A DNA stretch of 64,000 nt from Canna indica. Lineage: Eukaryota; Streptophyta; Magnoliopsida; Zingiberales; Cannaceae. The notes under the pieces are model-generated. The model saw nothing but the letters and a program-made list of their open reading frames with translations. It did not search any database and was not told the DNA's origin. Location: positions 42,648,001 to 42,712,000 of the forward strand of contig CP136891.1 in assembly GCA_034359265.1 (NCBI GenBank), written 5' to 3'. Positions 46,210 to 55,447 of this stretch are shown here, piece after piece; positions within the stretch are counted from its first letter, which is position 1, and each line of letters opens with the position of its first letter. Made by a program: the position numbers and the translations under genes.

Positions 46210-47729
46210 TCACGATGGAGGATGGTCTGGATCATATGGCGGGGTCTGGAGTGCTTGAGTGTACACCGGCGTGGACTGACTCGAGGACGATGGATTAGAT
46301 GATGCCAAAGAGATGCCTGCTTCAGGATGACCTGACATGTTGTGTAGCATAGCTTGTATATCCGCCATCATCTGACTCTGGCGCTCCATTATCTCAGTCT
46401 GACGCGCGACCGTGTCCTCTAGAGTCCTTATTCTGCTACTATGATCATAATTGGATCTAGAGGTGGACGGCCGCTCACCAGCGACCGGAGGGGTCGGTGC
46501 CCTAAGTGGCCCTAGCACGGCTCGCGCATGACCACTATCTGCGAAGCCATATACGCGGCCATGGTCCCAGCCACCTGCGGCCTCGACCCACGATGCTGCG
46601 TCAAAGTCCTCGGGGGTACCCCCGCGCTGCACCACCGTCTGGCTGTACGTCTCCTACTCGAGTTTGATTTTTTGTTAAATATTTATCATAAAACTTAAAT
46701 TATAAATATATAATGAATAATTTAAACAAATATATAATTACCATAATGTGTGCAGCGCGGTTGTCGATGTACTCCCCCGTCCCATGTGCTCGACGATGAG
46801 TCCGCTCAAACACCGCCATCGGGGAGGGTCGCTAGACACTCCCGTCATCCGACACCGTCGTCTACATTTACAAAACAAATACATTAATTAGTACACATAG
46901 TAACAAATAAAATATATAATTAAAAGATATACTTACCATACGGTTCGCGTGCACTGCAAATGCAACAGAGCCGCCGGTGTGACGCGCTGCTCCCCCCGAC
47001 ATGCGATTTCTAGCCGCATTTCGAGAAACCTCCTGCCATCGATCCGTCGACCATATCCCCACGAGCTGGTCCCATATATCCGGAGTAATCCAACCGGGGC
47101 CGTATCCCCGAGTCTCCGCGATGTTAGTGGTCCCAGCTCGGGCCATCGCTTGGGACCGAGCCTACCCCAGCTGCCCGTTGTACCTTGCCCGGGAAATAGC
47201 CTCCCAGGCAGCGTAAATGAAGGGCCTCTGGTCCTTGGCCCATGTATAGCGAGCCTGCAAAATAATAATATCAGTACCAATATTAATATATCTTCATGCA
47301 TGTAAAAAAAAAAATAATACGTGCCTCAAACTCGCGCCACAACATGTCGACGTGCTCGCTAGGCACGTGAGACCACGTAGGCCATGCCCCGTGCATGTAT
47401 CGTCGAATAGTAGAAGAAATGCTCCTCGGCACTTCTTCTTGCTCGAACCTGCACAACAAAAATAAATTTTAATATTATATTATGATATAATGAATTTATA
47501 ATGATTCATAATTCATGATATATTACCGCTCCCCGATCACGCTAATCAATCTACGTGACTCTGTGGCTGGTGGAGGCTGCCACCTGTGCGGCCCGCGTGG
47601 CCGCCTGCGTCTGGATGTACTAGCCTCGGCAGTATCATCCTCATGAGGATCAGCAACAGGAGTAAGTGCTGGAGTCTCACCGATCGGAGACTCCGAAGCT
47701 CTCCTGCGTCGATAACCACCACCAGACAT
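46210..47729 (-). pseudogene. CACTA second gene (Transposase_24 type), five exons
   Basis: Exons on the minus strand with GT/AG borders: 47729-47527 (basic, Arg/Pro-rich start MSGGGYRRRR), 47448-47321 (ISSTIRRYMHGAWPTWSHVP), 47254-46937 (the conserved ITPDIWDQLVGIWSTDRW and ARHTGGSVAFAVH), 46861-46742 (MAVFERTHRRAHGTGEYIDN) and about 46650-46210, a coiled coil (IRTLEDTVARQTEIMERQSQ) with a Ser/Pro-rich tail. The order matches the second gene of 30985-39676. In-frame TAG codons interrupt exon 3 (about 47170) and exon 4 (about 46835), so it is inactive. The product would bind the subterminal repeats. Confidence 0.8.
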
Positions 47730-47806
47730 ATCTGTCGAACAGACATATAATCAGATTATTGTATAAATAGTAGAGATATATTTAATAAAATATATATACT
47801 TTACAA

Positions 47807-50042
47807 TTATTCCTCATCATCTGAATAATAGTCTTCAAATTCTTCTTCTTCTTCCTCTTCTTCCTCTTCTTCATCTTCTTCATCTCCAGCTTCCTCAATT
47901 TCATGATCGTCATCATCAGCATATTCAACTTCTAATTGAATTGACGTTGTGTCTGCATCCTCGAGTATTGGAATAATACGATCCACAGCAGGAAGATCAT
48001 CTTCTTGATAGAAACCAGGAGGATCATTTTCTCCTACTATCGGATCAATTTTTCCTCTACCTTTTGTCTTACAGACTACACGCCAATCTGCTCTATCTTT
48101 ATTTCGAGCCGGATACTTCGCGTAATATACTTGTTCGGCTTGTGATGCCAATATAAAAGGCTCATTTGCTGCCAATTTTGATTTATAATTAACCTCAACA
48201 AGTTTGTATTTTGGATGAACTTTCATGCCCCTTTATGTTGTATCGAACCAATGACATCTAAATAGGATCACTGATTTCAAGCCGAAGTAGTGCAACTCTA
48301 TCACTTCTTCCACCAGTCCATAAAAATCCATATCACATTCAACATAGGTTGTCCCTTTCACGCAGACCCCAGCATTCATCGTCTTCTTTGTAAATGAATA
48401 TTCAACCGTGTGAAATTTATACCCGTTAACAAAATATCCGCTATAGCACGACACAAGTTGCGACGGTCCACTAACAAACTCAAATATTCTTTCATCTATT
48501 TCAGCTCTGTGATCTTTGCTGTAAGTTTGAATCCAAGTAGGGAAATCACGATTCCGTAATCTCTCCAATTCTTGATCGTTGTGAATAGAGTATTTTCGCA
48601 CCATCTCAATGTCAAATATTTCAATGAATTGTTCAATCTCTGAACAATTGAGTAATACATACAAGTGTGCCAAATGATACTCTTCATCGCTTAAGTGTCG
48701 AGATGGACGAGAACCAAAAGCACGACCAGAGTGACAAAATATATTTAAACGTCCATCTGAATGTCGAACACCCCCGTCGTCGTTACGTGGAAGACGATCA
48801 AATCTTGTCTGTACTGTCGATTCAAAGTAAAATGAGCAGAATGTTGAAATTTCTTGGATGATATACGATTCAGATATTGATCCTTCAACAGCTGCGGTGT
48901 TCTTTACTTTTTTCTTCAGACGATTCATGTATCTTTCAAATAAGTACATCCAACGATATTGAACGGGGCCACCAACTTGTGCCTCGTATGCCAAGTGTAT
49001 CGGTAGATGCTCCATCGAGTCAAAAAATGCAGGAGGGAAAAACTGCTCCAGCTTGCATATGATTTCAACAATATTATTTTCAAGTGTAGACATATCTTCG
49101 ACTCGAAGGACATTTGCACAGATGCTTCTAAAAAACAATATTATTTTCAAGTGTAGACAGATGCTTCTTAAACGAGATATTTTTCTGTCGGACCGATTTC
49201 TTCTCCTTGTAACGAGGGTGTTGACATACAGGGCATTTATCCAACTGCACATTTTCTTTATAATATAAAATGCAGTTATTTTGGCACGCGTGTATTTTTT
49301 CGTACCCAAGCCCCAATTTTCTCATTAGCTTTTTAGTCTTATAAAAAGTAGGCTCAAACTTGTTATCAGTAGGCAGTATTCCATTAATCAATCTAGCAAT
49401 CCGATCATACGCAACTCCGCTGATATTACAATAGGCCTTGATGTTTAAGAGCTGTGTCATTGCTGAAAACCTAGTGTATTTAGGACAATTCTCATACAAA
49501 GGTTCATCGGCAGCTTTCAACATCTCGTAAAATTCTGCAGCTTCTTTATTCGGTAATTCAATCTCTACCGCAGCCCCTACTTCTGTGATATCAACCGCTG
49601 TAGTATCTGGTGGGACTGATGTCTGAAGAACTGGCCGATCAACATTATCATTCAGGCGGAATTGACCCCCAAGACTATCAAGTATCATAGTTCTATAGGG
49701 ATTACATTGACTGGATGAAGAAGCACCAGCAGAGGAAGATTCACCATATGTCTGAACGACATGATTGCTCGACGTCCTGACTTCGCGTGACTCCCCGTGA
49801 CAAGTCCATAGAAAATATCTTGGTGCAAATCCTTTGGTATATAGATGTAGAGTGACAGTCTCCCGAACCAAAAATCGTCCATTTGAACAAATGCGGCACG
49901 GACATCGGATTTGATCACCCATGCTAACGAAATTCCGATTCGAATAGGCGAAATTTAGGAAGTACGTTACGCCTAATCGAAACTCATTCGTTAAAGCTCC
50001 ACGATCAAGACGTCGGTACATCCAACTTCGATCAGCTGACAT
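47807..50042 (-). pseudogene. CACTA TNP2-type transposase lacking its catalytic core
   Basis: The start ATG is taken at 50042, where MSADRSWMYRRLDRGALTNE matches the family N-terminus; an earlier in-frame reading lacks an ATG. Next come the zinc-type IRCPCRICSNGRFL and the linker to CPVCQHPRYKEKK at about 49190. The family's Transposase_21 core (the DGFNPF to IEKNV stretch, present in 30985-32842) is absent: at 49070-49170 the sequence jumps through a scrambled duplication into DUF4218 (LEQFFPPAFFDSMEHLPIHL). DUF4216 follows with one in-frame TAA at 48233, after which the same frame continues (KYKLVEVNYKSKLAANEPFI) to a poly-Glu tail. No catalysis is possible. It could only be moved by a relative. 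Confidence 0.88.
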
Positions 50043-50127
50043 GATTCTGTCAATCAATGACAATTTCTTTGGTTAATGCATGTCTTTAGGTGAGATTGTC
50101 CTATTCCATTCGGGATTTATGTTATTC

Positions 50128-50303
50128 GTACTGCACTTACGTTTTTATTTTAACTGTGAACTAATTATTCTAAATTTCGGCAGTATCTCCCTACAATTCT
50201 CCGAATACGCATATCATCTGGGCGCGTATCGGAGAACAAGAGAGATGTTGCCGAAATTTAGAATAATTAGTTAACAGTTAAAATAAAAACGTAAGTCCAG
50301 TAC
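50128..50303. repeat. Near-perfect hairpin, about 80-bp arms, 13-nt loop
   Basis: The left arm 50128-50210 and right arm 50224-50303 are inverted copies with only a few mismatches and small gaps; the core of about 45 bases through TTTATTTTAACTGT and CTAATTATTCTAAATTTCGG is almost identical. It lies about 90 bp upstream of the transposase start, probably in its 5' leader or first intron. The position suggests a double-stranded transcript if the leader is transcribed. No duplication was found that would mark it as a separate insertion. Confidence 0.88.
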
Positions 50304-50529
50304 AAATAACTATATTCCCAAATTGTCCAACAAGAGGGACAATTCAAGAATTGTACGTCGTATAAAAGATCATCTACTTCTTTTACACGAACATACAATC
50401 CCCGAACGGATCTAAGGTTTTGCTAAATCATATCCGACTCGTCGATGCGTACGTGAAACATATCAACTCGTCGGATGGATGATTATTTTCTAAATATTTC
50501 GAGACAGTTCGAGTCCATATTGGACGATT

Positions 50530-50682
50530 TCAGCGCGCGACTGAAGTGGACGATTCCTGCGTGTGTCCGAAGTGGACGATTCCGGCGCGCGTCCGAAGTG
50601 GACGATTCCGGCGCGAGTCCGAAGTGGACGATTCCGGCGCGAGTCCGAAGTGGACGATTCCGGCGCACGTCCGAAATTAATC
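50530..50682. repeat. 26-bp tandem repeat in the CACTA leader
   Basis: About six units of GTCCGAAGTGGACGATTCCG + GCGCGA occur here. It is also present in the 1.1-kb derivative at 11836-11985, at the point where the internal deletion begins. Confidence 0.88.
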
Positions 50683-51131
50683 TAAACCCTAATAATTAAT
50701 CTAACAAATTAAACAATTAATCTAAACAATTAATTAACAATTATAAAACAATTAATTAACAATTATAAAATAATAAAAAATTATATATATATTTATAAAT
50801 TCCGGCGCCGGAGTCAGGTGGACTCCGGCGCCGGCGTACAGTGGCCGGACACACTGTCCGGCCACTGTACAAGGTCCGGCAGCGGCCATCGGCCGACCGC
50901 CACTGGCCGAAACCCTAGAAATAGGGTTTCGGTCGGATTGATTCCCGCCGGCCGCAACGGGAAGAGACGGCCGGCCGGCGAGGCATACCTGGACAAGTCA
51001 GCAGCAGCGGGAGGAGGAAGAGGCGTCGTCGGCGTCGGCAGCGTCGGCAGCAACGGCAGCGGCGGCGAGAGGCGTCGGCAGGAGCGGCGGCGGCAGCAGC
51101 GGGAGGAAGAAGGGTCGGGCGCGAGAGCGTG

Positions 51132-51143
51132 CCCTATATAAAC
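51132..51143 (-). promoter_or_regulatory. Probable CACTA promoter (TATA box)
   Basis: The minus strand reads GTTTATATAGGG just inside the subterminal repeats, followed by a GC-rich leader and a consensus splice donor (CCAG/GTATGC near 50990). The same arrangement is kept at 11357-11530 in the deletion derivative. It fits a promoter driving both genes leftward. Confidence 0.6.
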
Positions 51144-51149
51144 TTATCA

Positions 51150-51415
51150 GCAACGGCTCACTCGCCCGTTAGAAAGCCGTTGCTGATAAGTTATCATCAG
51201 CAACGGCTCACTTATCCGTTAGAAAGCCGTTGCTGATAATTAAAATATCAGCAACGGCTCGCCTTTCCGTCAGAAAGCCGTTGCTGATAATTAAAATAAT
51301 CCGCAACGGCTCAGGTATCCGTTAGAACACCGTTGCAGATACAAATATCTGCAACGGCTCGGGCAGCCGTAAGAATGCCGTTGCAAATAGCAACGGCTTG
51401 AGCGGCCGTTGCTGA
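51150..51415. repeat. CACTA right subterminal repeat array
   Basis: Regularly spaced pairs of CAGCAACGGCTC and GAAAGCCGTTGCTG form a series of imperfect palindromes at intervals of about 50-60 bp, ending 20 bp from the terminus. Confidence 0.88.
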
Positions 51416-51629
51416 AGACCAAGTTTCTAGTAGTGCTAGTTGGACTTACCCCTCATTTTTTATTGTTTTTAAACACCTGAGAGATATCAGAGAGATACCG
51501 AGGTGCAATAGCGCTGTTGGTGGCGGCAGGGCAGCAGGTCTCGTGACATGTCGTGGTCGAGAGGATACCTGAGTCATTTTAGTTTTCTTTGAGTTGTTGA
51601 GTCATGTAGACTCGGGTTGTTGTTTCCGC

Positions 51630-52479
51630 TAGGGGTGAGCACGGACCGGTTAACCGGTCCATTAACTTCGGTTTTTTAAAATTATTAACCGTAAACAGGT
51701 CCATTAACTTCGATTAACCATCATTTCGATTTTGTTTTTTTCGGTTCGGTTAACCAAAAATTTTCGGTTAACCAATAAAAAATTTAACATACAAATATAA
51801 TATTATACAAATCACATATAGAGAAAAATCCAAACAAATACTAAATCCTCATTGAGAAAAAAGAAAAAAAAATTGAAACTACTTGAGCCAAGATAATGTG
51901 ATGCAAAAATTAATAATTTATTATTTTTTTTGGTAATTTTTTTTGTTGTTTTTTTTTTTTTTTTTTTAATTTTTAAATCTTCAAATTTTTAAATTTTTTT
52001 AAATTTTTTAAATTTTTTAAATTTTTTAATTTTTTTTAATTTTTTTTAATTTTTTTAATTTTTTTAATTTTTTAATTTTTTTAATTTTTTTAATTTTTTT
52101 AATTTTTTTAAATTGTTTTATTTTTTTAATTTTTTTATAATTTTTATAATTTTATACAAATTTTTATAATTTTTTTACAATTTTTTATTATTTGATAAAG
52201 TTTTTGGTAAATTTTTTTATTTTTTATAATTTATAAATCAATATTTAATTTATATATATAATATTTTATATTAAAAATTAATTAATTATATTGAACCGGT
52301 CGGTTAACCGAAATCGACAGACATTTTAGATTGTGGACCGAACCCGAAATCGAAAATTGATTTTTTTAAAAAAACATAAACTAAAACCGAAAAAAATCGT
52401 TCGGTTAACTGCAAAAATTGGTTTGGTTTCGGACCGATTTTTCAATTAACCGAAAAACCAGTTTTTTTTCTCACCGCTA
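51630..52479. mobile_element. hAT-type non-autonomous element, 850 bp, 8-bp TSD
   Basis: The ends TAGGGGTGAGCA and TTCTCACCGCTA are imperfect inverted repeats. The flanks GTTTCCGC (51622-51629) and GTTTCCAC (52480-52487) are an 8-base duplication with one difference. The 3' LTR of the host element has the single uninterrupted GTTTCCGCATTTTC at about 58591-58604. The inside has paired CGGTTAACCG palindromes at both ends and a 350-bp T-rich core of TTTTTTAATTTTT units. There is no coding capacity. Confidence 0.88.
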
Positions 52480-52733
52480 GTTTCCACATTTTCTTTATTT
52501 TTAGGAGTCTTGATTTCTTATTTGAATTCTTTAAAAATAACGTGATTAGTGAAATTTTCTTTAGTCGGGGTTTGGTTCGATATTTGATACCTATTCTTTC
52601 TTTTAAAAAATAAAATTAATTATATATTCATATATTGTTCAGGTCATTTGTTGTGTTGTGATTTGAGTTGGGTTGGGCTTCGGGATACGTGACGTACCTT
52701 GGCCGGTCACACCGGGTTTGGGGTGTGACAATG

Positions 52734-52750
52734 TGGTATCAGAGTGGGTA
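52734..52750 (+). other. Primer binding site (initiator tRNA-Met) of the non-autonomous element
   Basis: TGGTATCAGAGTGGGTA begins three bases after the 5' LTR end (GTGTGACA at 52730). It has one difference from the usual TGGTATCAGAGC. Confidence 0.9.
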
Positions 52751-55424
52751 CGACAATAAGACATTGGGTATTGTATGGGGCATTGCTAGCATGTCATCAT
52801 ATGGTATGTCCTAGTCATGAGATCAACGACTAAACTTGTGCACCAACGGAGGTACGTATTTATGGTTAAAATTTTGGTTATATATCTATATATATATATA
52901 ATTGTGTGTGGATGTTACCTTGCTTTTATTATAGAGATGGAGGCGCACATGGATGTTGTTTTGAGTGGTAGCGAAAGTAACTCCGCTGGCATACGAGGCA
53001 GAGGCCGAGGCCATGTACTTGGGTGTTTATCACTTTTGGGCTACCCTTGTGTGGCTATTTGGATTATCGACTATTGCGAGATTTTATTATCCTCTTGAAT
53101 GATTCTTTGGTTGCTATTTATACATTTGATTTCTTTGGGTGGCCAGGGTTGAGCAGGACCCAGAGTGGTTCGGCTCGAGGCTTTGGTTCGGTGATTGGTT
53201 AGTGTGTGGGTTGTTGGAGACCATGGCTTATTATAAGTAGAGGTGACAATTTTATCCGCATTCGCCAACTAAAAACCGCATCCACACCGTATCTGATCCA
53301 TATCCGCAAGTAAAAACGGATATGGATACGGATACGAATTTAGAAAATTTATATTCGCGCGGATACGGTGCGGATACGGATATGACTGTAGATCCTCATC
53401 GTATCCGCACCGCCTATCCTCGTCTTTAAATTACTATTTTGCCCATATAAGTTATTAATATATATAAGAGCTCTATAGTAATTTCATGTCAAGATGAATT
53501 TTGAATTATATTATATATTTGTTTTGGATCAATGAATTGGTAATTTATTAATTTATTAATTAAATATATTATTTCAATATTTTTTATTAAAATACAGTGC
53601 GGAGACGGATGCGGTGCGGATATGGATATTCATATTCACATCCGTAGCGGATACGGTGCGGATACGGATGTGTGGATATGGATGTGCGGATATGGGGTCC
53701 GGTGCGGATACGGATAATGCAGTATCTGCACTGCATCCGATCTGTTACCAGCCCTAATTATAAGGGTGGATAGGTAAGAGCTTCATGTAAATTTCATTTT
53801 TGGTTGGATCTGATCCAAAACCTTAAATTTCTTCAGGGGATGTGCCTCCATGGTTGATCGACTACGGAGAGGCAGCCATGTGCCCCAACGTGTTACTGGC
53901 CGATGGGTGCATGAAGAACCCAATCTTGATTGATTCTGTTTTTTGGGTAGGGATGCTGGAACCTAGATGTTTTGCACACCTTGTGCATGTCTCACTAGGT
54001 TGATGTATGAAATGGAAGGAAGGGTAAGTCCTTGGGGGATTTAAGGCGTTGGGTGACCTTAAGACAATCCTAACGTTTCGGGACAACAAGTCTATAAGGG
54101 TCTTGACCCTAATGCCTTGGGTTGAACAAGTTGGAGAAATTGTTAGTGTGCATAGGACTGTTGTTTGGGGAATTGGGCATGGTGCTATTAGGAGATGGAT
54201 TTCTATGCGAGGGAAAGGTCACTTCAGGACTATTCCTTCATGGGATATTTGATGGCTTAAGAGTTGGCCTCAAAAGTCTGGTGTTAGGCACATGGTAGAG
54301 TGTGGAAGATGTTGGGTTGGTGCTGTAGGTCAGGCCTAGGACAGTCCTAGGGTAATCCTTATATCTCAGAGTCAATTGAATTGGGAAGATACTTTTGCCC
54401 TGTAAATTTTAGCCTTATGTTTTGACGAGACTTGTTTTCAAAGAGGCTTGTTGTGGAGGGCAGATCTCCCTTAGGGATTCGGCTATGGGAAGGGATGTGA
54501 TGGATGTTGAGTTAAGGGCTGGGTCAGATACATTGGGTAGACGATAAATCTCAGATTTTAATGGGTAGAGTTGGCGCATGAATTGTTGTCGTCGTGAGTT
54601 CCGACTGTAAGCTAAAATGTACGTCAAGTGTGGGACCAATTTAAGGCCCTTGTGGTCGCATGTTCCTAGGGCTAGGAAGACCATTTTATTCTGATATTAC
54701 CTGGCCTCATTCTTTGTTTAACAGCCCGTTGTACCTCTGAATTTCTGCGAGTGTGTACTAGAATTGCTAGTTGAGAAACTGCATCTTCACATGTATTCGA
54801 TACTAAGCATTGAACACTTGACCATGTTTTTTTTAGGCTAGAATTCGCATAGTAATTCAAATGCCTTGCTGATGAGATTCAATGTGCCAAAAAAAAAAAA
54901 CGGTTTAGTGAGCTTGACGAAGGTGTAGAAAATTTTGAGTTTTGTGAATGTATTGGCTTTGGATTTTCCGCTTAGTGCAAGTTGATTTGCTAAAATTTCT
55001 CAGTCTCGAAAATGATGTGCTCACACTGAAATATACTCCTTGTTGTGAGTGCTTTGGGTGAGGACTTAGACGTTGGGATATTCAGCTTAAGAAACGAGTT
55101 TGGTATCTGGGAAAGTTCAAATTGGTAAACAAGTCTTCGTGCAGAATTTTTTTTTTTTGCTACGTGTTGTAGATTTTCGTTTGTGACTCCATTAGAGGGC
55201 TGATTTCATTGGATGATTATGTGCACGTGAATGGGATAGAGTAGAAAAAATCATGGGTAATTGGGGTTTAGGGTTTAGGGTTAGGGGGAGGTCCAAGGGA
55301 TATAGAAGTTGAATCGTGGTGCTAAATGTGGCAGGGGTTAGCGTCGCGCAATTTGCATAGCTTATGCTCGTTCGAGTTCGGTAGTGTGATGAACCTATAG
55401 TTTACCCCAAAATTCAAGGATGAA
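52751..55424 (+). other. Interior of the non-autonomous retrotransposon
   Basis: About 2.7 kb lies between primer site and purine tract. Apart from a possible gag relic near 52935-53020 (GIRGRGRGH), no frame shows retroelement domains. It contains the hAT-type element 53238-53756 and a short run of plant telomere-like TTTAGGG units at 55265-55284. Frames at 54049-54252 and 54415-54684 have no recognised family. Confidence 0.6.
53238..53756. mobile_element. hAT-type miniature element, 519 bp, TSD ATTATAAG
   Basis: The ends TAGAGGTGACAA and TTACCAGCCCTA are imperfect inverted repeats. The perfect 8-base duplication ATTATAAG lies at 53230-53237 and 53757-53764. The inside is packed with GCGGATACGGATA-type repeats in both orientations. 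It has no coding capacity. Length, ends and 8-bp TSD fit a hAT miniature element. Confidence 0.85.
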
Positions 55425-55447
55425 TTTTCTTTAAGGGGGGAGTAAAT
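55425..55447 (+). other. Polypurine tract of the non-autonomous element
   Basis: TTTAAGGGGGGAGTAAAT lies immediately before TGTAATGCCC of the 3' LTR. Upstream AAATTCAAGGATGAATTT resembles the pol-end motif in the gypsy copies. Confidence 0.85.

Larger units (their letters stand above)
45527..51435 (-). mobile_element. CACTA (En/Spm) element, 5.9 kb, TSD CTA
   Basis: The ends are CACTACTAGAAAAA and TTTCTAGTAGTG, with CTA at 45524-45526 and 51436-51438. The other LTR of the host element retains the empty site (AAGTCCTAGTTGG at 58400-58412), which proves the boundaries. Both genes read on the minus strand: a transposase lacking its catalytic core (47807-50042) and a Transposase_24-type gene (46210-47729). 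Subterminal GCAACGGC repeats fill 45541-45930 and 51150-51415. The 1.1-kb copy at 11064-12163 is a deletion derivative of this family. Confidence 0.95.
42421..52730 (+). repeat. 5' LTR of the non-autonomous element, split by CACTA and hAT insertions
   Basis: Segments 42421-45526, 51439-51629 and 52480-52730 match 55588-58841 in order. The LTR ends GGGGTGTGACA directly before the primer site. Its start is truncated at 42420, equivalent to about base 140 of the 3' LTR. With insertions removed it is about 290 bp longer than the matching part of the 3' LTR, explained by a larger 29-bp minisatellite. Confidence 0.88.

Noticed and set aside
51860..52250. Long T-rich tract considered as a LINE or SINE tail
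   Set aside because: It lies inside an element with hAT-type ends and an 8-base duplication, not at the end of a coding or tRNA-like unit.
54049..54684. Open frames in the interior of the non-autonomous retrotransposon
   Set aside because: No gag or pol signature, short, on both strands; treated as chance.
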